NCBI GenBank assembly: GCA_021521415.1
Contig: JAIQDT010001739.1
Span: 248,001-312,000 of the forward strand
From: Bidens hawaiensis
Lineage: Eukaryota > Streptophyta > Magnoliopsida > Asterales > Asteraceae
Direction of reading: 5' to 3'
DNA length: 64,000 nucleotides
Part shown: positions 45,301 through 58,279 of the stretch, piece after piece
How the letters are laid out: every line of letters starts with the position of its first letter
Numbering within the stretch: position 1 is the first letter of the stretch
Made by a program: the position numbers and the translations under genes
Notes under the pieces: model-generated
Database searches by the model: none
What the model saw: only the letters and a program-made list of their open reading frames with translations
What the model was told of the DNA's origin: nothing

Positions 45301-48043
45301 AATCCCAAATTTTAGTGTGTGTGTGTGTGGGTATATATAAATATTGAAAATAAAATAATACATATAATAATTTGAATCTACCTGTCCATCTTTAAAAAAT
45401 GTAAAAAAAAAAACAAAAATAATACATATGCGCATATTAAAAAGTTATTATTTTTTGTCTTTTATATGTCAACATGTAAAAAGATTTAAAGAAAAACACT
45501 ATCGAGAAAACTTGATCTTTTATGAACTGAGCTTGAGCTCGACCTTTTAGCTTGATAAAATTAGCTAGCCGAGCTGAGCTGGCTTGCTTAAGTTTGATGT
45601 CAAGCCCGAGCTCAACCTGGCTCGGGTTGTTTAATTTGACTTGACCATACCCTTTTCTCCCAGAATAAAAATGACGGTTTTAATGTGAACCTGATTTGAC
45701 CCGTCATTCCAACTATGTTAGCAATTGTATGAGATGATAATGCCATTGGATATCTCTAAGATTATTTTTATTTTACAGATTCTGTGAATAGGGTGGACCC
45801 AGTTGAGCAGAAACCTCAATCTATTCCTGTTTCTGCTGAAAATGATGGGAATCAAGAGGGTAAGCAAATGAGTTAATAAGCAGGACATGTACGGATTGAT
45901 CTCAACTTCTCACCTGTAATAATGATATTTTAGGGGAGTGTGCTCCAAACGAGAGGCAAGTCTCTCCCGAAAAGCTTTATCGTGCAGCACTTTTGAGAAC
46001 CCGTTTTGCTGACACCATTATCAAAGCTCAAGAGAAAACTGTTGGAAAGGTATAAGTAGGCCCTGTGCTTTATGTTATGGTACATGTGTGTGTGCATATT
46101 TATATATGTTGTGCGTGTCAGTGTGTGCATGTATATGTATGTGTGTGTGTATTATCTGTGTATATGTGTGTCTGTTCGTGTATGTGTGTGCATGCATGTG
46201 TATGTAAATGTATGTATGCATGTCTAGATGGGCGGTTCGGGTCATGGATCAAAAAGCGTTCATGTTCAAAAGGGCCCTTTTACACGTGCTAAAACATTCT
46301 TTTGTTAAATTTGTTTATATAAAGGGGCAATTACATACGTATACTTCTACATTTTATATTATTGTATTTACTTTTTCAATACACTAGAAGAAGAATATTT
46401 ACGTTATACTTTTATTTACTGGAGCATTACTTGTTCAATTTCATTTACCGTGTGATGGACTAGTATGATCCTTTTAGGTTTTGAAAGGATAAGTTTGATA
46501 TATTGAAATATAGAAGGATATATATGAAATTCCTAATTTCTATATAAAGTTATGATTGAAAAGTAACAGTAGTAAATGGTGATCCAAATAATTAATTAAA
46601 GCAGTTGAATCATATCCATATAAAACAACCGACTTTAAATCCACTTGAGCCATATATTGACCCATTATTTTATTTTTTTTATTCGACATGTTAAAATCAC
46701 AACTGCCATTAATATGTTTAACATGTTTGGGTATTAAGCAAAAAAATGTAACAAGTTTGGGCTTTGTCCTTTAATTCTGTTAAGTTTTCCGTTAAGTTCA
46801 GGTGAAATTACTAAAGTACCCTTGCAGTTACTGAGCATAATAGTCTTACTATAATGAGTTTCAGGTTGAGAAGCAGGATATAGAGAGGTTGAGGCTTGAT
46901 AAGGAGGAGATAGAAAAGCGAAGAAAAGAAGGTGTTTATAGAATTGCGTTTATCTAAAATTAAGTATATTTTGTGTGTTATTGTCACATGGTATTAACTG
47001 TTTTGTGATGATCTTGATGCTATAGAAAAAGCCCGACTGCAATCGGAAGCAAGGGCTGCAGAAGAGGCTAAACAGAAAGCAGAATTAGAAGCAGCTGCTG
47101 AAGCCCAAAGAAAACGGGATATTGAAAGGGAAGCCGCACGCCAAGCTCTACAAAAGGTATCGTCCGTGCGTGTATATATTGTATAAGACTAATTGCATAA
47201 CGAGGCAGGCTTGTAAACGAGCCTAACGAAGCATGTTTGTGTTCTTTTGCTTAACTTTAACCAATCAAACGATCGAACATGAACGATTTCACGAATGAGT
47301 TTTCTTGTTCGTGTTTGTTCGTTAAGAAAACGAGCATGTTTTTGTTCGTTTATGTTTCTTCGTTAACAATACAGTATAAATGAATGGTTCACGAACGTAA
47401 ATGAACGGACATAACTGAACATAGAAGAACAAATGTAACTGGGCTAAGGCAGTTAACAGTAATGTGAAGAACAATAAGCAAGTTGTATTGGTTGAAAATT
47501 TTTTAAGTGAATATATCAACACACGCTAATGAATAAACATATTAAAATTCTATATAATTATATATTAATGAATGCAAACTAATGAAAACATGAACGGATT
47601 TAAATAAATGAACATTCACTAGCATTGATAAACGAACGTGATATGTGTTCATGTTCGCTTGTTTAGGTAAATAAACAAAATTTTTATTGTTCATCTTTGT
47701 TCGTTTACAGTATCAGAAGTTTTAAGGGTTTAGTATTTGTAACGTATACTTTTGCTATTATTAATGTCAGATGGAAAAGATGGTTGATATAAATGACAAC
47801 TCACGGTTTCTTGAAGATCTCGAAATGCTTAGTGTGGGACCCGCCGAGCCTTTACAAAGCTTAATAGACGAAAACAGTACAGATTGTTATCAGGATCCTT
47901 TAGGGAGCTTTAACTTAAATGGAAAAGGGAATCCATTAGAGCAACTTGGTTTATACATGAAAGACGATGACGAAGAAGATGATGATGAGCCAGGAACTGG
48001 TCCAGCCATGGGAGATGATCATGATGAAGTAGAGATAGATTGA
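42338..48043 (+). CDS. GTE8: GTE8/GTE10-type bromodomain-NET transcription factor
   Basis: Ten exons: 42338-43471, 43558-43606, 43678-43833, 43941-43990, 44602-44662, 45779-45859, 45934-46049, 46865-46931, 47026-47156 and 47771-48043. All junctions are GT/AG with consistent phase, giving 705 residues. Order: a conserved N-terminus ([17 protein letters not shown]); a bromodomain at about 160-262, with the acetyl-lysine-binding Asn near residue 237 (NAMTYNP); a NET domain at about 304-372; a Ser-rich run; the segment [19 protein letters not shown] (about 516-534); a charged Glu/Lys/Ala-rich coiled coil; and an acidic tail. This order matches the plant GTE8-GTE12 group, nuclear readers of acetylated histones. 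The exact member is uncertain; GTE8 or GTE10 are closest by layout. Start chosen at the first ATG in frame. Confidence 0.9.
45180..45650. repeat. dispersed GAGCTC/GGCTCG repeat in GTE intron 5
   Basis: GGCTTGTTCAAAAAGCTGG at the left, and TTGAGCTCGA, CCGAGCTGAGCTGG and GCCCGAGCTC at the right, related to 17950-18095 and 53395-54295. A (GT)n tract lies at 45315-45328. Confidence 0.5.
46083..46225. repeat. TG-rich degenerate microsatellite in GTE intron 7
   Basis: Irregular GTGTGTGCATATATGTATG-type repeats directly after exon 7. The open frame across it is low-complexity Cys/Val and not a gene. Confidence 0.8.
47206..47710. mobile_element. hAT-like non-autonomous element in the last GTE intron
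   Basis: Begins CAGGCTTGTAAACGAGCC and ends GTTCGTTTACAG, with an interior of TTCGTTTATG/AACGAACA motifs as in the element at 18100-18815. No clean target duplication. It makes up most of the last intron (47157-47770). Confidence 0.6.
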
Positions 48044-49266
48044 ATGTTTGTTTTTTTGTTATTGTTTTCAATTCAAAGGGTAGTTTGGGCATTTTACAGA
48101 AGTGTGGTAGTTAAGGTAGGTCAAAAAAGGGTGCACATTTGAGATGAAATGAGGTGGATTTCTGTTTCTTTTTTTCAGTTTACATTTTTTATTTATTGTA
48201 TACAAATTTGAAAGGAAAGAAAATTTTTAGCTTTTATTTTAAGAAGTTTTGTTTTCATCTCAGCAGTTTGATTACTGTTGGCCCGTTAACTAATTCCCGA
48301 CCCGCTGCAAGTTCGGTAACCGGGTTGGGTTATTTCCTTGATTTACAAGTTTGGTGAATTAAGGGTATTTTAGGGATTACTAATTAATGTGTATTAGAAT
48401 CCAGGTTTATCTCAAATTTAATGTTTAGATATAGATGAGTTTGTGTTTGTATCTAATAGGGAATTTGAGCCTAGCTAGGATTGGTTAGGTTATATAAACC
48501 CATGTAATCAAGTTTTTGAGTAAGTTTTCTTGCTCAATAGAATTTGGGAGTTATCCAAGTTGTTTGTTCTTGTTTTACCGATTCACACATGTGAATTACT
48601 TTTAACTAGTTTTATGTTAGATCCTTTTTGTTAGTTTTTATATAATGATCTAGAAACCTGATTCAGGAAATTAGTTTTTGAATAGTTAAAATGATTGAAT
48701 CACAAGAACGAAAAGAAAACTTTATGATTAAAAACTACGTCGTTTTGATTAACCGGTTTTTGTTTTTGTAATTTAGCTATTTTAGTTAAGTCCAAATAAA
48801 TATAATTATAAACTGGTCTTTTGGTCATTTTATGCAGCTATTATAAAACATATCAAACCAGGTTGGTGTTAAGGATGAAAAGAGTTAAATGCATGGTTGT
48901 GAAAATCCCAAGTAAACTAATCCCTGATTTATTGCTAGTCACTGCCTCTTTGACTAGCTGTCGTCTTGCCTATTAATCACTATTTAGTTAAAATCGGTTA
49001 TGCATGAATATTTGGAAAATTATATATAAATTCCAATCCAATTAATCCCTATTAATAGCTAGTCCTTACACCACTGTCTGACTAGCGCCTAGCAATTTTT
49101 AGAATACTGGCACTACTTAAATTAATTTGTAGTTAAAGAGTGAAAGAGCTGAAGGTTTCAACTTTAGACTAAACTAGTTAAAATAGCTGACCAAAACCGA
49201 CCTTAACTCTTTATTAAATATTGAGACATCCATATACAACCAAAGGCTAGATGTGAAAATCAAATT
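48044..49266. other. convergent 3' region between GTE and the SR-rich gene
   Basis: GTE 3'UTR (probably to about 48560), then intergenic sequence, then the 3'UTR of the minus-strand gene. 48930-49095 has ACTAGC/GATTAAT motifs similar to 34780-35110. No additional gene seen. Confidence 0.5.
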
Positions 49267-52200
49267 TCAAAAAGGGGTAACTGCACTACAAAGTAATAGA
49301 CCACCAGACCTAATTACACTTCTTTCCCTCCAACTATCAAATAACGCCTCTTCTGTCCTCGCAAGCTCAATATATTTAACCCTGTCAAATCGATGGCTTT
49401 TATTTTCTTTAATTTTATATCCTTTTGCATTTGTTGAATTCGCGGTTGTATGTTCAGGGTTCCAGCTACCATGACTGCTGTTGGATCTGCTCCCATGTTC
49501 TTGAATCATTTTCAAATCCTAGAAAAAAATGAGTCGAAAACAAAAATGATAGAAATTGGGTAATGGGTCAAAACATGTAGTTTCTAGATGAACTCATGAA
49601 CCAGGACGGGTCGAGTTGGGTTGGGTTGACAACAACGCTTTTTTAATGAGAATTATTCCATTTTATTTAATAGACCCGTTAAACCCTCTAATCAGTAAAT
49701 GGTAAATGGATCAAAACTGACACTTCTACTTATCAAACATGTCGAATAGGATCACATATTCACATCAAATATGTGAATATTGATTTAAGTATGCGTATTC
49801 ACATTAATGAAGAAATCAAAATTGGTTGGTATGAATATGAACTCAAAAGCACCAAGTGGTGGGAAAACAAGCCATTTGGGTAATGGGTCAAAATAAGTAA
49901 TTTTTTAGAGCCGATCAAAACAGGTTCAGTCAGGCTGGCTTGATCCATCGGCACTCTCGTCCACATTTTAAACAAATTGCAGATATAATCAATATTTCTA
50001 CCAAAACTATGTTCTAAAAATATTAAATTTCTTAGAAGAAAAACAATTTTGGAGGTTAAAAGAATTGAGCCAAAACTATTTAGAATTATAAAACCCTCCT
50101 AAACCATTTCATTAACACAATTATACTGTTATTGAGATAATATCAATTTTAATATGTGACACATCAGATTTTGGAAAACCTAAATTAAAGCTATCCAAAA
50201 GAATGATAAGTTAAAGTAACAAATACCTGAGCTGGGTCCCACAGTTTTGTTTTTGGCGTTGTTGGATGAACACCATCATTATCATCATCCCATTTCAACC
50301 AAGGTAGTTTAATCCCCTCCATTTCCATAGGAACAGAGACAATATTAAAATTTATATTATTACCATTTTGGGTTGGTAATGCACCACCTACTTGTTTAGC
50401 TATAGTCCCAACTAAACTTGAACTCGTGTCACTTCTTTCTTCATCAAATGAAGAAAAGTCTGTATCTTCAACATTTGATATAAAATCTTCAAAGTATTTT
50501 TCTGCTTCGTCGTTTAAACGTCTAGACACTCGGTTCCTATCATTGCTTCTCTACAAGTTCAAAAACCAATTTTTACAATTTATTCTAATCATTTTTTCGG
50601 ACGTTAATTTAGGCTCTTATGACATTTCTGCTGAGTTTCAGCCCGTTTGACCATTCAACCAATTTCCCTTTTAGTTAAATCATTTTAAAACATAACCTTG
50701 TTTGACCCATTTGAGATCAAACATGACCCAAAATCGACCCATTTATATCCAAACGGGCCCGTATTGCCATCTGTACAAGATCAAAAGTGTATGAAGCTAA
50801 ACCTTTCGGGAGTGTGAGACTTTTTGTGCATTAGCATTGCTTTTTGACTCGGGAATCACCTCCTTAACAATTTTGAATCCGTTTTGATCCTGTTGCTCTT
50901 CGAGCTTTAAATTAAAAAAAAAAATTCAGTCAACCAAGAATTTATCATAAAAGGGTAAATAATGCCTTCAGATTATTAAAGATTCAATGTTTACCTGTTT
51001 TAACTTTGTTGTGTATGATTTTTTTGTTGTGGCATCAGATTTTTTGGAATACAAACGATCATGAACAGATAACGCAGAAGACTTTCTTTCCATTTCCTAA
51101 ATTAGATAAGTGACAGTTGAAAGTAGTTAGAAAAATATAGAAACATCATATTTATAAAAATGTTTATGAATATAAAATTATACCTGTTCAAATTCTATCA
51201 TGATCTGATTAACAGCAGACTTAAGTTCTTTTTTCATTGTTTCACGTATCTCAAGGTTAGCATCATCTCCACTCGGGTGATCAATCTAAAAACAAGATTG
51301 GGCGGTTAAAATGCAGATATAAAACCACCTAGGCCTGTAAATGAACCGCAACATGCTTGTGTTGTTCATTTAACTTCAATGAATAAACAGTCGAACACAA
51401 ACAATTAAACAAACAAGGTTTTGTTGTTCGTGCGCATTCATTAAGAAAATGAGTATGCCCGTGCTCATGAATAGTATAAACTATAAACAAAACGTAAACA
51501 AACAAACATAAATAAATATAGATGAGCAAACATTCTAAGCAAACACCAATTAAAAGTAAACATGAACATAAATTTGTTGAGCCCAATTTGAAAAGCAAAA
51601 GCGCTTTTGAAAAGCTCCAATTTGAAGCTTTCTGAGGAACTTTGCCAAATACATTTTTCTTTTCAAAAAGCAAATAAGCAAGTTTTAGAAGCTCACCCAA
51701 ACAACTCCCCCCCTTTAAATTGTAATGTGCCAAAAAAGTTAGATGGTTGTGCAAATAAATGAACTTAAACAAACGTCACGAACATGATTGAAAGTAAACA
51801 TACAAAGATAAGCGAACATAAATGAATGAACGAGATATGTGTTCATTTGTTACTTTAATTAATTGAACAAAAGAATTGGTTCATGTTCGTTGGTTTATTA
51901 AATAAACGAGCTTCCTGCCGAATGGTTCAAGAATAGTTCATTGAATGTTAGGTTCGTATACAGGCCTACTCCATATGGTAATTATATTTCCAGAAAAAAA
52001 AAAGAAAAACCTTTTTTTGAGCATAAACTGCTCGAATAGTCTTCTCAATCTCATTTCTTCCATAACAACCATATCTTAAATCATCATCTGTTGGTGCAGA
52101 AGACTGGCTCTGAAAGTGATTACGTAATAGTTTTTTGACAATAAGTTGTGAATTGTAAAAAAACGGGCTGTAAAAAATATTGTCAGATGTGCTTGTGGTG

Positions 52201-54869
52201 TTTAAAGTTGCAATCTTTAGATGTATAAGTGTTAGTTTCCAATCACTTAATAAATAGAATAAGTGAAGTTACAGAAAAAGAACACAATGTGAAATGGAAA
52301 TTAAAGCCTTTCAAATTAGACGGATAACAGTATAAATACTAAATGCATATTTCAAATTTATCTTTAGACAAATCCATTTTATTGCAGCTGGTATGGAACT
52401 GTTTATCAAAGTTATTACCGTCGACTTTACCCAAACCCGAAAACTGATTTAACCTACTGTTTTAAGGTTTTGGTATCGGTTAGACCTTTAAACATCAAAA
52501 ACCTGATTAACCCGAACTACAGCAGGTCAACTGTTGGCCTGTTATCAAGAATTCGTGAACACACACTTAACTTTCCAAATATTAATATGGTATGAGGGTT
52601 ATGTTCTTGTCTTGAATTATATTAACTTTCCAAACAATATGGTTGAACCAAAAGTGTAGTATCTTAACCAAAATTTTAAAAATTAACAATTATGTCCAAA
52701 CCTGAACTAACCGAATAATAGACCTGATCAGCACCCCTAACTTGGCCCACAAATAATTATATAATCAAAAGCATAATTTGTTTATCCAAACACAAAAAAA
52801 ACGAGTGATAATCAAATACTAAGTTCCAAAACACAAATCCAAACACAACATATGCCATGATTTTGAAAAAAAAATATCCCAGTTTAACTCACACTTGTTT
52901 AAGATTTGTTTTAACCTATAATTTAAAATAGAATCTTAGAAACCACCAATTAAAACTTGAGGAAATGTCGTTTAACACTTACCATGTAGTCATCGTGTGA
53001 CCTTAATTGAGGAGCTTGGCTCATAGATCGGGTGAGCCTCCGATGACTTGAAGCAGTGGGTCTTTGAAAAGAAGCAACCCGACTATTGTCATTATTCATA
53101 CTCCTAGATTTAGTTTGACTTGCAGAACTCCGGGAAAGATCTATATCACTCTGTCAATCATATAAACAACTTAATCACCTATAAAAAGTAACAGCGTGTC
53201 AAACAGGTTGTATGACAAGAAAATGGCCATCTCAGCAGTGAGTCGTATGAGTGGCAAATCATATGGCCGTATAATGTTTTTTTCTGACAAATAATTGAAC
53301 AAATGACTGATGTGACACTGCGTTGGTTTGACACCATACAACCCAGATGGCGTGACAAACAAGCGGGCTGGGGTGCAAACAATCCGGGCCACTCGTGTTG
53401 AATTTTTGAGCTCAAGCCTCAAAAAGCTCGTTTAGTTATTGAGCCCGAGCTCGAGCCTTGCATGGGAAGCTCGTTTCGGCTCGTCAAGCCTAACAAGCCT
53501 TGCATATTTTTTAGTTTTACCTATTTTGGACTTCTATGCCTTCACAGTGCACAGCTGAGCTCAAGCTCATTTAAGATCTTTCTCAAAATATATAAAAACA
53601 ATTAAAAACGTATATAAATTAACTAATGAATAATAAACAAGCCGAGCCTGACCTTGAAAATGCCTCACGAGCTGAGCTTGAGCTCGAGTAAATCAAAACG
53701 AGACGAGCACAAGCCTAGTCGACCTTAGGCTAGGCTCATTTACACCCCTACTAGTTTTGGCGGTGGTGTTTGTGTTTGTATAGTAACACCACATACATAA
53801 ACATATCTAATTAAAAACCTCACCTTCTTGATTAATCCTTGCATAACGTCTTGTTTCAAAGAATTCATTTAAATATAACATTTTCCTCGTCAATGCCTAG
53901 CGGTGCAAATGAACCGAGCTGCTCGTGAGCTACTAGAGACGCGAACTGAGTGTTTTCAAGCTCGACTCGAGCCCGAGTCTTAAATAAAGCTCGCTTAGTT
54001 ATCGAGCTTGATTCTTGTATGTGAAGCTCGTTTAGGCTTGTAGAGCCTTGTGTGTTTTAAGTTTTCTTATTTTGGACCTTGATGTATTAAATCCACACTA
54101 TGCAGCCAAGCTTTGGCTTGTTTAAGGTACTATGCGAGCTCGAGCAGAGCTTAGTCTCGTTTAAGGTATATCTCAAATCATATAAAAACAATTAAAAAAA
54201 TATAAATAAATTAATAAATAACAAACAAGCCGAGACCGAGCTTGATAAGTCAAAATGAGCCTAGTCGAGCGCTAGCTTGGCTCAGCAAATAGATATCATT
54301 GCTGATATTATTCTACTTTCTTTTCAGTAACATTTCATTAATGATAATAATAACATTAAACCACAATTTACCTCAGTGTCACTAATCCGATTACGGGCAA
54401 CCGAAACAGACCGCCTAACCATACCATTACCATCGTTACGTCTCGAAACAGACCGTCCACGCCTCTGATTATAACCAGTGGCACTACCGGTTCCAGTACC
54501 AACCGAATTAGCACCGTTAGGGTTTCTGGAAACAGACCTTGACCGCCGGTGAGACGACGGCGGACTAACCTCCGACTTCACACGAGCAAACTGACTGCTT
54601 CTACTGCTCACACTCTCGTCATCTAACTCAGAAGTGTTGGAAAAAAACTCAATTGCGAGATCATCGAGACTAATGTCTGGAAAATCGGAGCCTCTGACGG
54701 TGTTAACGAACTTCCGACGTGGAGTAGGAGCAACAACACGTGGTGAGAATCTGCTTAAGCTTCTCGAACGACGGTGAGGCTTGGAGGATGATGACGACGC
54801 CGGCGAGTTTTCCGGCGAATCGGCAACCGGAGTTCTTCTGGTCGTGGATTTGAACGCCGATGTAGCCAT
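49267..54869 (-). CDS. Ser/Arg-rich coiled-coil protein, unknown function
   Basis: Eight exons on the minus strand: 54372-54869, 52983-53150, 52011-52109, 51184-51285, 50995-51096, 50803-50904, 50227-50550 and 49267-49518. All junctions are GT/AG and every intron is phase 0, giving 548 residues. The first exon is rich in RRSRS/SVSR motifs (HRRSRSLSRFSPR near residue 30, RRSRSVSR, RRGRSVSR) and has FVNTVRGSDFPDISLDDLAIEFF. The middle exons are charged and probably helical. The end carries ARTEEALFDSWRERSVIRSGG. I recall plant proteins of this type annotated as micronuclear linker histone polyprotein-like, a name that says nothing about function. MATS (54869) was chosen as start because upstream codons in frame lack an ATG. 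Introns hold several transposon remnants. Confidence 0.8.
51330..51968. mobile_element. hAT-like non-autonomous element in an intron of the SR-rich gene
   Basis: Inverted ends TAGGCCTGTAAATGAACC and GGTTCGTATACAGGCCTA, with an interior of AAACGAACA-type motifs; same family as 18100-18815. The flanking 8-mers do not match. It fills the intron between exons 52011-52109 and 51184-51285. Confidence 0.7.
53395..53755. repeat. dispersed GAGCTCGAGC repeat, copy in intron 1 of the SR-rich gene
   Basis: AAAAAGCTCGTTTAG and CCCGAGCTCGAGCC at the left, GAGCTTGAGCTCGAG and GGCTCATTTACACCCCTA at the right. The outer right end, read in reverse, starts TAGGGGTGTAAATGAGCC, which looks like a hAT-type terminus. 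The left end is unclear. Confidence 0.55.
53895..54295. repeat. dispersed GAGCTCGAGC repeat, second copy in intron 1
   Basis: GCGGTGCAAATGAACCGAGC at the left and CCTAGTCGAGC / TTGGCTCAGC at the right, with the same internal AAAAACAATTAAAAA stretch as 53395-53755. Two copies in the same intron, same orientation. Confidence 0.55.
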
Positions 54870-55009
54870 CGGATTATAAATTTTACGAACAGAGAGTGAA
54901 AATGTATTTTTTGAATATATTAATCGAATTAAAGAGATCACATGAAAATGATGATGATTTGGAAGATTTTTGAAGATTTGAAATTGGGGGGGTTTATTAC
55001 GTGAGGGGG

Positions 55010-55064
<55 letters not shown>
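55010..55064. repeat. long (ATT)n microsatellite upstream of the SR-rich gene
   Basis: About 18 ATT units, some 140 bp upstream of the start codon of the minus-strand gene, so likely in its promoter or leader. Probably length-variable. Confidence 0.9.
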
Positions 55065-55066
<2 letters not shown>

Positions 55067-55178
55067 AATATTAATTTGCATTTGAATATTATTATTTGTA
55101 ACTCTTGACGCTCTTAAAGAGGAAATATTGCGTTTTTTTATTTCAAATATTTTGACTTATTTAAGACATATCTTTGAT

Positions 55179-55375
55179 TAGGGATGAGCAAACCGATTTG
55201 GTAACGTCGGTATTGAATCAGTACCAAAATTTTGAGTTTTGGGATTAGTATAGTACCGATACGGTATAGGTATTTCCCGAGCTTTACCTTCAATACCAAT
55301 ACCAAGAATTTGTGATTTTTGGTATCAGTATTTTCGGTACCAGTCGGTACCGGTATAGTGCCGAGCTCATCCCTA
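55179..55375. mobile_element. hAT-like MITE, GGTACC-rich family (197 bp)
   Basis: Inverted ends TAGGGATGAGC and complement, flanked by 8-bp duplications differing at one base (TCTTTGAT at 55171-55178, TCTTTAAT at 55376-55383). Second copy of the family at 21130-21346. Confidence 0.85.
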
Positions 55376-55406
55376 TCTTTAATGGTTACACTTACACTAC
55401 ACTAAA

Positions 55407-55584
55407 GGGGTGTTTATGATTCCTTATTTTACCTCCTTATAACTTATCAAGAAGTTAATAAGCTACAAAAGTGTAACTTATGAAACTTTTCCTTTCACAA
55501 TATAAGCAATTCCAAACACATTATATTTTTCAAAAAAGTTTATAAATTATAAGTTGGTGAAAATAAGCAATCCCAAACACCCTC
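55407..55584. mobile_element. small MITE with GGGGTGTTT termini
   Basis: Left GGGGTGTTTATGATTCC and right AATCCCAAACACCCTC are imperfectly inverted, with AT-rich sequence between (AATAAGC, ACTTATAAG motifs). Target duplication not clear. Confidence 0.55.
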
Positions 55585-58140
55585 TTAGACGATCAGCTGT
55601 GGGTACCATTTTGTCGATGGAAGGTTGATGCGGCTATTGGCAAATGGCAAACACCGCAATGCCCTTGTTGGTCCCGCCAAGCAGCAATAATAACGGGGGA
55701 TTTCCCCGATTAATTCACCGCCCAAAATCTAATTTTTTTCGTAATAAAATTCAGTTTTTACAAAAGTAAAAATTTACTTTTTTAGGAAAGTAAATAGAGT
55801 GAAGTGGGTTATGATGCGTCATGCGTCGCTTACGTGACACAGTAAGAAAAGAAGCAAATTGATGCTCACACTCCATAATCTTATGGTGTTTTCCGATGTT
55901 AAAGTCCGATACTTGAGATAGCAGACTACGTGATTAGTTTTCCGGTGCCCTAGAACTTGAACCTACTTTTAAAAAAAATCACTAGTAGAACATCATGCAA
56001 TATTACCTTATCAATTAAGCTTCCTTCTTCCTTTTCTGTTTTTCTTGAGTTCCATTTCGATGTCCTACTCTGAAGTTAAATAATGAAACATCAACGCAAT
56101 TAAACACATTTTCTCATATAAAAACATATGCTCATTAGCTTCTGAATCTTTTATCGGCCCTTGCTTAAGACTAGATTCAGATTTAAAATTAGAAGTGAAC
56201 AAAACCAACTTTGATGAGTTTGATCAATACATTCACATGCTCGCATTAATAGTCTCACCAGAAGATCTATCATTGGCATGTTTGTAGAACTTGATAGGCG
56301 CTAGTCTAGTGGTGGGGTAAATTAATCAGATTGAAAATTTATATTACGTTTTTAAATATAACAATTTCTTTTAAGGTTTGCGCGGTTTATACTTTTAATC
56401 ACATATCACGCAAGTGTTTGTTTGTATGAATGTCTAGTTTTTCATTTCATGTAATTTAATTATATTTTTATAGTTTCTTGATTAGTTCCAAAAAAAAAGA
56501 AAAAAATATTGTGCTAAATGCTTGCTTAGTTAAATAATTTACAAGCGTTTCTTGTTTTCTTGTCATTTGGTTTTCAATGGTTCTTTTTTCTTTCTTAGGC
56601 TGTGTGTTGTCAATTACGTCGACCACCGCTATAACCTTCCACGTCGAAAAGCAACAGCAAGCTCACCATAACACTGCCCCCTTTTACCCTTATGTCGCCA
56701 TCCCATGACGCCGGGCCGGATAACGAAGCATAGCGCCTCTCCGGAGTGCTGTTTGGCGCTGGATAACACCGAAGATCTAGAAAATTGCCACCACGTCAGT
56801 CAACCAGGCGACCACGTCCCCATAACACCAGGGTACTTCCCTTCGACAAAAAACAGTCTTATGGTTTATCATACATTTGCATATAAAATAAATTTATTGT
56901 ATTAATTGAACTAAATAGGTAATGAATAGTTTTACAATATGAATTGGTTTTACCTAGCCCAGTTTGACTCGTCTCGTTTTAAGCCCACCAATATTACTCA
57001 ATTTGTTAGTTTTCTTATTATTAATTTCAATATAACTCAACTAGCTTTTGAATCCATATATTACACGGGTTTTGTCAAATGATAAAGATAAATAAGGTCA
57101 GTTATTTCAGTTGTAATTCTCAAAATACTTGTGAATTAATTTAATGTAGATTTAATGGAAAAAACAAACAGGGTTAACGAAAAGTACTAAAATAGCATGA
57201 TTTTGGAAACACCAGGTGTTGATTTGCAAAAAATTTTAAAAAATGTACTAAAGTTGTGTAGTTGGTCAAACCTTAGGTATGAAAATGACACTAAATTCAA
57301 TAATGAATATAATTCCTACTATGTTATAACACATTTGACAAAATGGTTTTGACCCATGATCCATGAATATCTAGAATGAATGAGATGTGATATTAGAAAT
57401 TATGTGAAATATGGGCTTAACACCTAGGCTTCAGTATTTTTTTTTATTCGTATTGTAAGATTTGTTAGTTTACTTATTATATTTATTTCATTTATTTATA
57501 GCAGTGCGGATTGCTCATAAGTGATTCATGAATTTGTTTTTGAAACTTGTTCTTTGAATGGAAGCTTTTGATTAATGATCAAGTCGCCCATTTAAGCTTT
57601 CGCGTGCACAAAGTGGTAACATAGTTTAGGTCGATAATATTTTTTAAGTATTTTAACGTTAGTCAAAACTCGATTGTACAATTTTGAGATGGTTACAAAA
57701 TTTGATGGTTAACACTATCAAATAATGACGTTCACAGCAAAAAAAAAATCGTCGGTAAAGGTGGTTACCCTCGGTGATTCATCATGATCCATCAACAAAT
57801 TACTGATGGATGATATCACGAGTTGATGATACTCTTTTTCTAGTACTATATATACCTGGTTTTGTAGTAATGTGTTAGCTAAATCTTGTTCTAGTATCAA
57901 AATACATATATAATTGCTCATATAAACGGGAGTACACTAACATTCAAAATATGTCCATGCCATAAAGTGACCATTTAAAAGCGTAAAAATTAAAAATTAA
58001 AATTTGAAAAAGAAAGTATATAAAAAAATCCCCCCTAAAATATGCATGGCCACTCGTATATTCACATCACAGTAACCATCCATGCATACACTTGACTCGA
58101 TCTCAAATTCCTCATTCAGACCCTAAAAAAAGTAATAAGA
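55585..58140. other. intergenic DNA, no supported gene
   Basis: Mostly AT-rich. A GC-richer block at about 56600-56860 (CCACGTC, CATAACAC and GACGCCGGGCC motifs) stands out, but its open frame at 56705-56905 is unsupported; it may be part of an old transposon. Confidence 0.4.
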
Positions 58141-58145
58141 AGCAC

Positions 58146-58153
58146 TATATAAA
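58146..58153 (+). promoter_or_regulatory. TATA box of the cysteine protease gene
   Basis: TATATAAA, 127 bp upstream of the start codon, predicting a leader of about 95 nt. Confidence 0.5.
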
Positions 58154-58279
58154 TGTGTAGTTGCGATCATAATCAATGTCCCTTCACGACCTCAATCTAC
58201 ATAGTTGATTGAGTGTCTCCAATTACATATATTTTACACTCCAAATTAATACTCTCATTTTAATATATAGGGCAAAAGA

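Noticed and set aside
46065..46292. Cys/Val-rich 75-codon frame
   Set aside because: Translation of a TG microsatellite in a GTE intron.
54870..54941. N-terminal extension of the SR-rich protein
   Set aside because: No ATG in the extension; the MATS start fits better.
56705..56905. 66-codon open frame in a GC-rich block
   Set aside because: No domain or splice continuity; the block is more likely old transposon sequence.
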